64,000 nt of DNA from Dromiciops gliroides (lineage: Eukaryota > Chordata > Mammalia > Microbiotheria > Microbiotheriidae). Position numbers and translations under genes: made by a program. The notes below the pieces were generated by a model. The model had not been told where the DNA came from. It made no database searches and saw only the letters and a list, made by a program, of their open reading frames with translations. The stretch's first letter is position 1; each line of letters starts with the position of its first letter. Positions 1 through 10,908 of the stretch are shown here, in pieces. Location of the stretch: NCBI RefSeq assembly GCF_019393635.1, contig NC_057867.1, forward strand, positions 70,125,492 to 70,189,491, in the 5' to 3' direction.

Positions 1-369
1 CATCCTCTGAACACTTTGGAGGAATTTGGTAGGCCTCAGTTGTTTGCCTTTGAATGTATCCATTCATTACACAAACAGTTCTAAATATCCATTAACTTCC
101 TGAAAAGTTCCTTTGTCTCCTCACATCACTAACACATCTTTTCCATCTTCTCCCACTCTCTCCTCCTCTGCTCCTGTTGTGCATGAAGGCAAACTCTTAC
201 ACGTGTACCTCCTCCCAACTTCTGCAACAGATTGCTCTGCACACTTAATCAATGCCTGTTGCCTACCTAATTTGCTCTAATTGTCCATCTCTCTGTATCT
301 ACTGGCTCCTTTCCTGCTATCTAAAAACTAACCCATGTGTCTCCTTATCCTTAAAAAATCTGTTTATCT
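1..369. other. No feature recognised
   Basis: Pyrimidine-rich sequence that may be further decayed L2; no motif is clear enough to assign. Confidence 0.3.
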
Positions 370-1575
370 GACCACCCGGAGCAACTGCCATCCCTCATCT
401 CTCCTCTCCTCCTTGACTCATTGATCTGCATCCATGTCCTATTCTTTCACCCACTACTCTATACACTGCAACCTGACTTTGGACCTCAGCATTCAACTGA
501 AACCATTCTCTCCAAAGTTAGCGATAATCTTTTAAATGCCATATCTTTTCTCAGTCCTTACCTTCTTCACTTCTTAGCAAATTTTGACACTGACAATTAA
601 CACCTCCTCCTGTATATTCTCTCCTCTCTCAGTTTTTGTGACATTGCATCCTCCTGGTTCTGATCTCCTATCTGTCTGACCACTTCTCAATCTCCTTTAT
701 TGGATCTTCAGGTCATTTCCACTAATAGCGGTGTCCCAAAGGTTCTTTTCTGAGCCTTCTCCTTCTGCACTGTCTTGCTTGGTGAGCTCATCATCCCCTA
801 AAAGGCTTCAAATGTCATCACTATACAGATGATTCCTAGCTCTATGTATCCAGTCTTAACCTCACTCCTGAGCTACAGTTTTGCATCATCAACCACCTTT
901 TGGACATCTCAAATTAGATGTCCCATATGCAGCTGAAACTCAACACATATAAGACAGAACATATCCAAGACAGAGCAGATACAAAACAGAACAAATTTCC
1001 TTTTGAGAATATCATCATCACCCTTCCAGTTACCCGAGATCATAACTTGAGGGCCCTCCTAGACTCCTCAGTTCTGGTAACCCCGTACCCAATCTGTGAT
1101 CAAATCTCTTTCATGTATGTGTCCTCTCTACTCACACAGCTGCCATCTAGTTTAGGCCATTATGCCCTCTCTCCTGGATTACTGGCCTCCTTCCTTCAAG
1201 TCTCTTCTCATTCTAAATTATCCTCCCCATAGCTGTCGGATGATTTTGCTGAAACATGGGTTTGACCATGTCAGTACAATTAAATACATTTATAAGTGTG
1301 GACCCTTCCTATTTTTCCAGTCACCTTATATTTTACTTACATCCAGGAACACTATTTCCAACTCTTCTAACCTATGACACTCTATATCTCCAAATCCCGC
1401 ACCTTTGCACTGTCTCCCATGTGCAGAATGCTCATGCTCGTTCGCTCTCCCCTCCCCTCCCCCTCCTAGCTTCCCTCAGGTCTCAGCTTTTATAACAGGC
1501 CTTTTCCAGTGTCTTCCCTCCATACCCCTCTGCTAGTACCTTTCCTCTGAGATTACCTTCCATCACCACTTTGGG
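370..1575 (+). mobile_element. L2 LINE fragment (ORF2 3' part and 3' end)
   Basis: The sequence follows the L2 order: a region around TATACAGATGATTCCTAGCTC (reverse transcriptase end), CTCCTGAGCTACAG, TTTTGGACATCTCAAAT..GATGTCCCA, CTGAAACTCAACACA, then CTCTCCTGGATTACTGGCCTCC and TTCCCTCAGGTCTCAGCTTTTATA. All frames are broken; the short open frames here are residual. Confidence 0.75.
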
Positions 1576-1794
1576 TATATACATAAACAACATTCAAGTA
1601 ACTATGTAATAATATATCTTTGTATATATGCATACATGTATACAAACACATACATACACATTCAAATTTTAGTGAACGCCCCTTTTTTATTTGTGTTTGA
1701 GACCATTTCTCTATAGAACTCAGAATTTCCTGAGGTATCTATTACTAACTCCATCATATATCCCAAAGAGAAGTAAAGTTTCTACATATGACAA

Positions 1795-1990
1795 TGGTAT
1801 ACTGGGGAGAAAAATGATGGACTTGGGAGTCAGAAGACCTGTGTTCATTTTCTAGACTCACTACTCACCAGCCATGTGACCCTGAATGCATCAGTGGTTG
1901 TCTCTAATCCTCAATTTCCTCATATGTAAAACTGGAATAAGAATACTTGTACCTCCAACCTCATAGGATTGATATAAAGCATTATATTAA
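1795..1990 (+). mobile_element. MIR SINE
   Basis: GGGAGTCAGAAGACCTG, a GTGACCCTGAATGCATCA core, then CTCAATTTCCTCATATGTAAAA: the MIR motif order. Confidence 0.75.
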
Positions 1991-2950
1991 TTTAAGTTAT
2001 TATTCTGCTACTCAAACCAGAAATACCCCAAACTACCTGGTGGTATGTAGGCTGTTATTAAGAAATATTTTACCACACAGGATACTGCTTTTTAATAACC
2101 AAGACTGACATTTACATAAATTTATTGACAAGTTAAACCTTGCTTATTCCATAGATGACCAATTAGGGCATGTTTTTACAAAATCCCAGAATCTCTAAGG
2201 TGAAAAGAACCTCAGAGACCAGCTACTCCAACCCATAGGTGGCCCAAAGTTAACAAATGACGTGCAAGCCGTATAAGAATCTGCTCAAAGAGCTCTAGTG
2301 AAGAGGCAGCCATTCCCCTTCTGTATAACCCCAGATGAGAGAAAGGTTTTGCGAACATCGAATTTAAATGGAACTTTTGGAACTTCCACCCACTCTACAT
2401 TCTTCTTGGTGCTCTGGGACAAGAAGAACCAGTCTAATCCCTCTGCCTCAAGAAAGCCCTGCAAAGCCCTGAAGAAGGGCACTATCATGCCCCCCTTTCA
2501 TTTTTTTCTTCCTACAATAAATAGCCCCAGTTCTTTCAACTAATCCTTATGTGGCAGGAACTCAAGCCCCTTCACTATCCTCATCATCTTCTCCATGATC
2601 TCTAGCTTGCCAATGTCCTCAGAAGTGCGTATGATACGAGAGCTGTGTTCTGATCAGGGCAAAGGAGAGCAGGTTATTCCTGAATACTATGATTCTATGG
2701 ATGTAGACCCAGAACAAAGTAGCTTTTTGGTCACCACATCATACCACTGACGCCTACTGAGCTTGGGGGCCACTAAAATCCCTACGTGACTTGTAGACAA
2801 ACTACTATCTCACCAGCTTCCGCCATCTAATGCTTACAAAGTTTATTTTTAAACCCAAGATTTTACTTTCTCCCTTTAAAGTTTTCATCTTAATAGATCC
2901 AACCCAATTTTCAAGTCTATCAAGAAGACAGAAGCAGCAGCAGCAACTGC

Positions 2951-3204
2951 TAACATTTACAGAACATTTACCAAGTACCAGGCACTGTGCTAAGCATTAT
3001 AAAATCATTATCTCATTTGATCTTCACCACAATTCCAGCAGGGAACTTCTATTATTATCCCTATTTTATAGATAAGGAAACTGAGGCAAATGAAGCTAGG
3101 TGTCTTGACTAGGTTCACACAAGCTAGTCAGTGGCTGAGGCTGGATTTGAACCCAAGTTTTCCTGACTTTGGGACCAGCACTCTATCCGCTATGCCATCC
3201 AGCT
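2951..3204 (-). mobile_element. MIR SINE, antisense
   Basis: CCAGGCACTGTGCTAAGC, GATAAGGAAACTGAGGC, TGGATTTGAACCCAAG and CACTCTATCCGCTATGCCATCCAGCT occur in antisense MIR order. Confidence 0.8.
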
Positions 3205-3478
3205 ATTCAGATTCTGACTTTATCATTAGGGGTGCTAGCTATGACTTCCAACTGTGTCACTTGCAACTGTGATGAGCATGCCATCCATGCCTTTATCAAA
3301 GTCATTAATAAAAACAGTAAAGAGCACAGAGCCAAGCAGAAATCCCTCAGGCACTCCACCAGAGACTTCTAAGTTGACAGGCATTCATTAGTGACTAATC
3401 TTTGTGGCCAGCCATTCGATCAGTTCAAAATGCACCCAACTATATATGCATCATCCGGCCCAAGGATATTCATTTTGC

Positions 3479-4412
3479 CAAATTAAGTGTTGGTAAATTA
3501 AAAGTTGGCAAATTAAGTGTTGGTGAAGTTGTGAACAGATTCAACCATTCTGGAGAGCAATTTGGAACTATAAAGGGCTATAAAACTGTGCATATCCTTT
3601 GATTCAGCAATATCACTGCTAGATCTGTATCCCAAAAAGATCATAAATAGGGGAAAAGGACATCTATGTACAAAAATATTTCTAGCAGCTGTTTTTGTGG
3701 TAGCTAAGAACCGGAAATCAAAGGGATGCCCATCAGTTGGGGCATAACTAAACAAGCTGTGGTATATAGTTGTAAGGGAATATTATTGTGCCATAAGAAA
3801 TGACAAGCGGGGGGGGGGGGGGCGGCTAGGTGGGGCAGTGGATAGAGCACCGGCCCTGGATTCAGGAGTACCTGAGTTCAAATCCAGCCTCAGACACTTG
3901 ACACTTACTAGCTGTGTGACCCTGAGCAAGTCACTTAACCCCCATTGCCCCGCAAAAAAAAAAGAAAGAAAGAAATGACAAGCAGGACGATTTCAGAAAA
4001 ACCTGGAAAGACTTAGATGAATTAATTGATGTATAGTGAAAGGACCCAGGAATAGGTTGTACACAATAACAACAATATTGTTCACTGAAGAACTGTGAAT
4101 AATTTAGCTATTCTAAGCAATACAATGATATGACAATCCCAAAGGACTAATGATGAATATACCTCCAGAGAAAGAAGTGATACTGATTGAATACAGACTG
4201 AAATATGCTGTTTCACTTTCTTTCTTTCTTTTTTCCTTTGAGTTTTCTTGTACAAAATTACTAATATGGAAATGTTTTACATAATTGCACATGTATAACC
4301 TATATCTGATTGTTGACTGCCTCAGGGAGAGGGGAGGGGAGAGAGGAAGGGAGGAATTGAATTTGGAATTCAAAATTTTAAATAAAAATGTTTTAAAATG
4401 AAAAAAAAATAA
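3479..4412 (+). mobile_element. 5'-truncated L1 3' end inserted in the CR1/L3 LINE
   Basis: It carries the L1 ORF2 C-terminal segment (CAACCATTCTGGAGAGCAATTTGGAAC, then ...TTGATTCAGCAATATCACT), the purine-rich 3' UTR (GGGAGAGGGGAGGGGAGAG) and an A-rich end. A CORE-SINE interrupts it at 3809-3969. Confidence 0.8.
3809..3969 (+). mobile_element. Marsupial tRNA-type CORE-SINE
   Basis: Full-length SINE with GGCGGCTAGGTGGGGCAGTG, a B-box-like GTTCAAATCCAGC and an A-rich tail, preceded by a G run. It is flanked by a 14-bp target-site duplication AAGAAATGACAAGC at 3795-3808 and 3970-3983. Confidence 0.92.
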
Positions 4413-4740
4413 GTAAATTACCTCTGAAGCATTCCTCATAATTTAGTACAATTGCAGAAAACAAAAAAGGAAATAAGGTTGATCTGTAATGATCTGTTCT
4501 TGATGACATCACAATAACTCCTTGTGACTACTTCCTTTTTCAGATTGTCACTATCCATTCTTTTAATAACACATTCCATAATTAAGTCAAGAATTAAATT
4601 CAAGCTCACTGTTCCACAGTTTACAGACTCCTTTCTTTTCCCTTTTATGAAAATCAGTACATTTACCCCTTCTCAAATAACTCCATGTCTTTTGTTCTTT
4701 ACAACCTTTCAAAGATCACCGACAGTGGCTTAGTCACAAC

Positions 4741-5303
4741 ATCTAGGCAGCTAGATGGCATATTGGATAGTGTACTGGGCCTGGCTTCAGGAAGACCTGC
4801 ATTCAAATCCATCCTAAGACACATACTAACTGTGTTTCCTTGGGCAAGTCATTTAACCTGTTTGCCTCGATTTCCTCATCTGTAAAATGAGGATTATGAT
4901 AGCGCCTATTTCCCAAAGTTGTTGAAAGGATTAAATGAGATGTTTATAAAGTGTTTAACATAATGCCTGGCACATAGTAGATATTTTTAAAAATCCCAGC
5001 TGTTATTATTACTGTTGTTGTTATAAAATGATAATTTGTAAAGCACTTTGTAAATCTTTTTTTTTTTAAGTGAGGCAATTGGGGTTAAGTGACTTGCCCA
5101 GGGTCACACAGCTAGTAAGTGTTAAGTGTCTGAGGCCCGATTTGAACTCAGGTACTCTTGAATACAGGGCCGGTGCTCTATCCACTGCGCCACCTAGCCG
5201 CCCCCACTTTGTAAATCTTAAAGCTCTACGCAAATGAAAACTATTAAAATCATTATAATTACTATTGTTACTATTATTATCATTATAACTATTATATGTT
5301 TGT
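4741..5303 (+). mobile_element. MIR/THER-like SINE, interrupted
   Basis: GGCAGCTAGATGGCATATTG, TTCAAATCCATCC, GATTTCCTCATCTGTAAAATG and CATAATGCCTGGCACATAGTAG give a long MIR-type element. Its tail resumes after the antisense SINE at 5059-5204. Confidence 0.75.
5059..5204 (-). mobile_element. Marsupial tRNA-type CORE-SINE
   Basis: Antisense copy from the T-rich tail to CACCTAGCCGCCC. A 15-bp target-site duplication CACTTTGTAAATCTT is at 5044-5058 and 5205-5219. Confidence 0.93.
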
Positions 5304-5954
5304 TCTTTCAGTACCTGAGGATTTAGTTCATCTGGCCCTGCTAGGTACTGCCTTACTATCTCTTCCCATATATATTTTGTATCAAATCCATAATTAGCCA
5401 TTTTATTCTAGTCCAGAGCTCATTTTTCTTGGCAGAGAAAACAGAAACAAAATTAGATGTGAACAGCTCCACCTTTTTTCTCTCATTTGTTACTGTCACT
5501 CCATCTACCCAAAACAGAAGCCATTTCCCTTCTTTGACCCTCCTCTCCCCACCCCAAAAAAACCCCTTCGATTAAAAAAAAAAAAGCTTTTTGTTGTCCT
5601 TAGCTTTTCTTGTCAGAAAGATTTTGAACTGCCAACACTTCTCTTGCATGACCATGTCATGCTTTTCTATTCGTCCTCCTTTACACATTTTTTTTTAACA
5701 ACATACGCTTTTTGCCGAGCTCCTTTCACATCTACACAGGTCTGTTTTGACAACTTCTCTTACCTTTTCCTTTGTGAGGTTAGCCATTAAAAGAACAAAA
5801 ACAAAATAAATGAAAGTGGCATGTTATAACACATGCGATATGTAAATACAGTATAAACTTTAACCACGTCAACTTGGAAAGAGATATGTGCTTGTCCCTG
5901 TGCTGTTTAACATTTTATGAATGACTTAAATAATCAATTAATCAATAAACACTA

Positions 5955-6195
5955 AGCACCAGAGTGCCAGGCCTGGAGTCAAGAAAATTCAGCTTCGCAA
6001 GTTCAAATCCAGCCTCAGACACTTACTAGCTGTGTGACTCTGAACAAGTCACTTCACCCTGTCTGCCTCAGTTTCCTCTTCTGTAAAATGAGCTGGTGAA
6101 GGAAATGGCAATCCACTCCAGTACCTTTGCCAAGAAGATCCCAAATGGGGTAAACAAGAGTCAGACAGAGACTGAAAAACAACAGAAGAACTGAA
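5955..6195 (+). mobile_element. Long MAR1-like marsupial SINE
   Basis: tRNA/core part (GTTCAAATCCAGCC, ACTAGCTGTGTGACTC) followed by the marsupial tail GAAGGAAATGGCAATCCACTC, CCAAATGGGGT and GAGTCAGACAGAGACTG. It sits inside an older mammalian repeat whose pieces flank it. Confidence 0.75.
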
Positions 6196-6904
6196 TATGC
6201 TACACATTGTTTTAGGCATTGGGGCTACAAAGCTGAAAACAGACCCTGCCCTCAAGGAGTTTATATTCAAACATGAGAGACAATAGGCATATATAAAAGT
6301 GTAACCATGTCATAGGGTGAACTGGCTAATGGGGGAGGGTGGTAGGAAAGCCTTGGAGCATGCAGAGATATTTGCTACCTGGTGTCAATCCAAATGACAT
6401 GTAGAATTTGAGGGGCAGCTAGTTTCTGGCCATGGTGACTCAGAAGTTAGAAATATGTAATGAAGAAAAGTCTTCTAAGTGGTTATGGAGCCAGAAGAAC
6501 TGATGACTCAGGAGTCGCTGAGCCAGAACTGTATGTGCATGTAAAAGGGGAGACCCTCCCATCTGGCAGTCTTTTTCCTTTGCTGCTATGATGGGCTGTT
6601 TCTCCAAGAGTTGGCTGAGGGAAGAGCACCAGCCCTATGTCAAATATGGCTACCACAGATATATCCAGGCAGTAACCTTGTAGGCTTGAGATACCCAAAC
6701 GTCATATTAGAGGTTCCACTGCTGACCATACTTGGTAACATAGTACTCTGGAACCAGCAGCCTGAGGACTTTGGATGTAACTGAGGAACAACCTGGAGAT
6801 GAATATGCCTGGACATGATGAGCACTGTAAGGTCTTAAAAGATTGCAGAGCAGCAGCTGACTGACCTAGCCCAGCAGCCATCAGGCTCAGTTAAGAGTCA
6901 AAAT
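6196..6904. other. Old interspersed-repeat remnant
   Basis: The start (GGCATTGGGGCTACAAAG, CCTGCCCTCAAGGAGTTTA) matches an old repeat also seen at about 28860 and 63680. The remainder is not recognised. Confidence 0.4.
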
Positions 6905-6914
6905 AGCAGGAAAG

Positions 6915-7053
6915 CGGGCAGCTAGGTGGCACAATGGATAAAGCACTGGCCCTAAATTCAGGAGGGCCTGAATTCAAATCCAGTCTCTGACACTATCTGT
7001 GTGACCCTGGGCAAGTCACTTAACCCTCATTGCCCTGCCCCCCCCCAAAAAAA
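6915..7053 (+). mobile_element. Marsupial tRNA-type CORE-SINE
   Basis: GGGCAGCTAGGTGGCACAATG to the A-rich tail, with a 10-bp duplication AGCAGGAAAG at 6905-6914 and 7054-7063. A few bases of the B-box half are lost. Confidence 0.9.
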
Positions 7054-7394
7054 AGCAGGAAAGTAGCTAGACTGACCTATCATAGCAACAGACCAACCCA
7101 CTGAACTGAGACACAGTATTCTGGGAGGAAACAGCCCAGCTGAGCAGTGGAGTAATGTATACATCACCAATGCCCAGCCCAGAGCAAATGATATGAGGTC
7201 TCCTACAAGGGAAAAAAGATCATCCAGATTTTGGAGTCAGGAGGTACTTCTTTACTACATGTGCCTCATTACCAATATTCTCTAAGTTTAAGCCCCTCTA
7301 CCCAGAGACCTTGTGTGTCCAAGGAGATAGGATGTCCCTGGAGTTGAGGGTAAGGATAGTTTAGAACAACTGCTCTTGTTATTTTTGTTGTTAT

Positions 7395-7660
7395 CATTGT
7401 TGTTGTTGTTGTTCTTCTTCTTCAGTCATTTCAATCATGTCTGCTTCATGACCCCATCTGGGGTTTTCTAGGCAAAAATATTGGAGTGGCTTACCATTTC
7501 CTTCTTTACCTTATTTTACTGGTGAGGCAAACAGGGTGAAGTGACTTGCCCAGGGTCACCCAGCTACTAAGCATCTGAGGACAGATTTGAACTCACAAAG
7601 ATGAGTGTTCTCAAATCCAGGTCCAGCATTCTATCCACTATGATAACTAGCTGCCCACTC
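7395..7660 (-). mobile_element. Long MAR1-like marsupial SINE, antisense
   Basis: Antisense tail (GACCCCATCTGGGGTTTTCT, GGAGTGGCTTACCATTTCC) followed by the antisense core and CTATCCACTATGATAACTAGC. Confidence 0.8.
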
Positions 7661-7689
7661 TTGTTATATCATCTTAATAAATTCTCTTT

Positions 7690-8134
7690 CTAAAAGCTAA
7701 TGGAGTCAAACAGAGGAGAAGAAAGGAAATGGATTCTAGGCATGAGAGAAAGACACAAAGATAGGAGATAAAACATCCTATGTGAGAAACAACAAAAAGG
7801 CCAGTCTAGAGTAAGATGCAATAAAGTTGGAAATGTCGAATGGGGCCAAGTTATTAAGACTTTGCATGGTAAACACATGGCCTTATATATGATCTTAGCA
7901 GCAATACATAACCACTGAGATTTATCAAATAGGCAACCAACATGGCCAAATCTTAGCTTTACAAAAATCACTTGGGCTAATCAAAAGAGGATGGATTAGA
8001 GTAGGGAGAGACTTGAGTCAGGAAAACCAATTAGGAAGATATTACAGTAGTCTGCATGAGAGATAATGAGGGCCTGAACTAGGGTGATGACTGTGTGAGT
8101 GGAGAAAATGTGAGGCTTAATAGATGCTGTGTTT
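7690..8134 (+). mobile_element. Old mammalian repeat, left half, split by L1
   Basis: The sequence (ATTACAGTAGTCTGCATGAG, GGGCCTGAACTAGGGTGATG) belongs to a widespread old mammalian repeat that I cannot name. It continues at 15578-16180, across the L1. Confidence 0.55.
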
Positions 8135-8520
8135 CTTCCGGGGTGGAGCCAAGAAGGCAGAGTAAAGAAAGCACTCAGCTCAGCTCTCCCAACATCTACC
8201 TCTAAGAGACTTTATAATAATACCTCAAATCGAATTGTGGAGTGACAGAGTCAACAAAAGGTCAGAATGAGTCACTCCCAAGACAACATAGGAGGTCAGA
8301 AAGAGAGCTCTGTAATGCAGAGAAGGAGGCTGATCTGGAGGCCACGAGTATAAAACATTAGTGGTAGGATTAGGTGATGGCAAGAGAAGTAGCAGGAGCT
8401 TTGGGAGTTCTCAAGTAAAAATCAATCAAACTACCTTAGAAACACCAAAAATTTCCAATCTCTAAGAGCTATCTCTGAAAAGCACAATGTGAAAAAGCTT
8501 AAAGCATGAGATATTGTGTA

Positions 8521-8546
8521 CACACACACACACACACACACACACA
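8521..8546. repeat. (CA)n microsatellite
   Basis: Thirteen CA units inside the L1 5' part. Confidence 0.98.
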
Positions 8547-8954
8547 ATGGGAACAGAATTCAAAGTTAACATAAAGATCCAAACAAAGAAATAGGGTAGA
8601 AAATAAGTTAACAACAAAAAAAACCTAACCATAAAAAGTACTATGGTGACAGGAAAAAAACAAGACACAAACTCAGAAGACAATGAAGTCAGCACAGCTA
8701 CAAATGAAGCCTCAAAGAAAAAACTGAATTGGACACAAGTACAACAAGGATTCGTTAAAGAGCTTAAAAAACACCTAGTTTTCAAAATCAGAGTGGTAGA
8801 GAAAAAATAGGCAAAACAGACTTAAGAGGATAGACAGGATAAAAAGAGAGAAAGAAAGATAACCATGAGAAAACAGGATGGAGGGGGATACATAGTTAGA
8901 ATCCTAACTGTAAATGTAAATAGGATGAACTCATGTATAAAATGGAAGCAGATG

Positions 8955-9620
8955 GATGGTGTTGTTAATCCTTCGTCCTCAAAGAGGACCAAAATGACAT
9001 CACTATGTTAGAGTCAAGTTACAGTGTGTCCAATTGTGGCTGATCAGAACCAGTATGAGCTCAGAACATTCTACCGCAGTTCAAATACAAATAATCCATG
9101 TGAACATTTGGGTTGGAGTCTTTAAATTTGTGCATGTCACATATCTTTTGAGCTACTTCCATTCTACTTTGCTCATAGCACACAGTCCCTTCTCTGATGA
9201 GGGCATGCCATGCTGGGTGGTCCTGTGCCAGTATTTTCCATCTCATGCAATCAATTCCAAAGGTTTTTTTTGGGGGGGGTTGTTTTTGTGTGAGGCAACT
9301 GGGGTTAAGTGACTTGCCCAGGGTCACACAGCTAGTAAGTGTTAATTGTCTGAGGCCGGATTTGAACTCAGGCCCTCCTAAATCCAAGGCTGGTGCTCTA
9401 TCCACTGCACCACCTAGCTGCCCCAATTCCAAAGTTCTTAAGAGAGACCTTGAGAGTGTCCTTATATAGCTTCTTCTGACCACCATATGAGGACTTGCCT
9501 TCTGTGAGTTCTCCATAAAATAGTCTTTTAGGCAAGCATATATTTGGCATTTGAATGACATGGCTAGCCCATTGGAGTTACACTCTGTGCAGTAGAGTCA
9601 GAATGCTTGGCAGTTAGTAG
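8955..9620 (-). mobile_element. RTE-type LINE 3' fragment, antisense, inside the L1
   Basis: On the reverse strand the remnant frame reads FMENSQKASPHMVVRRSYIR and, after a SINE, FGIDCMRWKILAQDHPAWHA, resembling the C-terminal end of RTE-like reverse transcriptases. A similar copy lies at 29790-30420. Confidence 0.6.
9263..9423 (-). mobile_element. Marsupial tRNA-type CORE-SINE
   Basis: Antisense SINE with the 11-bp duplication CAATTCCAAAG at 9252-9262 and 9424-9434, inserted in the RTE fragment. Confidence 0.93.
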
Positions 9621-9881
9621 AATGGATTAGAAACCACAATTATAAAATACGGTATTTGTGAGAGTTATGCCAAGAGTTAAAATAAGGGGCTAGAACATAA
9701 TCTATTAGTCCTCAGATGAATTTTAAAAGGCAGGGGGAGCAATCATAATCTGAGACCAAAAGAAGCAAAAATATACCTAATTAAAAGAGATAAGTAGGGA
9801 AACAACATCTTGCTAAAAGGAACCATAAAGTAATATCAATACTAAACATATATGAACCAAATGTATACCATCCAAATTCTT

Positions 9882-10035
9882 AATCTTTTTTTTTTTTGGG
9901 TGAGGCAATTGGGGTTAAGTGACTTGCCCAGGGTCACACAGCTAGTAAGTATCAAGTGTCTGATGCCAGATTTGAACTCAGGTCCTCCTGACTCCAGGGC
10001 CGGTGCTCTATCCACTGCGCCACCTAGCTGCCCCA
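9882..10035 (-). mobile_element. Marsupial CORE-SINE, first of a same-site pair
   Basis: Antisense SINE from the T-rich tail to CACCTAGCTGCCCC. It is flanked by ATCCAAATTCTT at 9870-9881 and 10036-10047. Confidence 0.93.
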
Positions 10036-10047
10036 ATCCAAATTCTT

Positions 10048-10201
10048 TGTTTGTTTTTTTAGTGAGGCAATTGGGGTTAAGTGACTTGCCTAGGGTCACA
10101 CAGCTAGTAAGTATTAAGTGTCTGAGGCTGGATTTGAACTCAGGTACTCCTGACTCCAGGGCCGGTGCTCTATCCACTGTGCCATCTAGCTGCCCCCCCA
10201 A
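10048..10201 (-). mobile_element. Marsupial CORE-SINE, second of a same-site pair
   Basis: Same family and orientation as its neighbour, flanked by ATCCAAATTCTT at 10036-10047 and 10202-10213. The target duplication is therefore present three times. Confidence 0.93.
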
Positions 10202-10762
10202 ATCCAAATTCTTAAAGAAAAAATCTAACCATGAAGCAGATTAAAAAAAAGGTCAAAGGGATGAACAGAATCTTAGAAAAATTAGATATGATAGACCTCT
10301 AGAAAAAAACTGAATGGGAACAGAAAAGAGCACACCTTTTTCTTAGCTCTACATGGCACTTTCACAGAAAAAAAACCCATGTATGAGGGCATAAAAACTT
10401 CACAAGCAAATGCAGAAAAACAAAAATTACTCAATGTACTCTCTTCAGATTACAATGCAACAAAACTAGTTTTAATAAAGGGCCATAGGAGCATATATTA
10501 AAAATTAATTGGAAACTAAATAACCATCCTAAAAAATGAATGGGTCTAAGAACAAATTATAAAAGCAAGCAATAATTTCATTAAATAGAATGACAACAAT
10601 GAGAAAACATTCCAAAGTTTGTGGGATGCGGTCAAAGCAGTACTTAGGGGAAAGGTTATATCTTTAAATGCATACATCAGTAAAAGAGAGAAAGAGCATA
10701 TCAATGAATTGGGCATGCAACTAAAAAAACTGAAAAAAGAAAACACTAAAAATACCCAATTA

Positions 10763-10908
10763 GGGGCACCTAGGTGGCGGAGTGTATAGAGCATTGGCCC
10801 TGGATTCAGGAGGACCTCAGTTCAAATCCGGCCTCAAACACTTGACACTTACTAGTTGTGTGACCCTGGACATGTCACTTAACCCCAATTGCCTCACCCC
10901 CCCCCAAC
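10763..10908 (+). mobile_element. Marsupial tRNA-type CORE-SINE
   Basis: GGGGCACCTAGGTGGCGGAG to a C/A-rich tail, with the 14-bp duplication AAAATACCCAATTA at 10749-10762 and 10909-10922. Confidence 0.92.

Larger units (their letters stand above)
2290..5790 (-). mobile_element. Ancient CR1/L3-type LINE, antisense, split by later insertions
   Basis: On the reverse strand, segments at 2290-2950, 3205-3478, 4413-4740 and 5305-5790 read in CR1/L3 order. The + strand shows typical antisense phrases such as AGAGCACAGAGCCAAG...ATCCCTCAGGCACTCCACC, GGCCAGCCATTCGATCAGTT, TTCAAAGATCACCGACAGTGGC and GAGGATTTAGTTCATCTGG. The interruptions are two MIR-like SINEs, an L1 3' end and two younger CORE-SINEs. 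No intact frame remains. Confidence 0.7.

Noticed and set aside
3821-3960. tRNA gene candidates from the GTTCAAATCC B-box-like motifs in SINEs
   Set aside because: These are tRNA-derived SINEs with tails and target-site duplications; no cloverleaf with an acceptor stem and anticodon loop is evident.
9842-10244. 121- and 130-codon frames on both strands with a repeated RQLGLSDLPRVTQLVS-type motif
   Set aside because: The repeated protein motif is the SINE consensus translated. It recurs wherever the SINE occurs (for example 9197-9469, 16585-16860 and 28136-28417).
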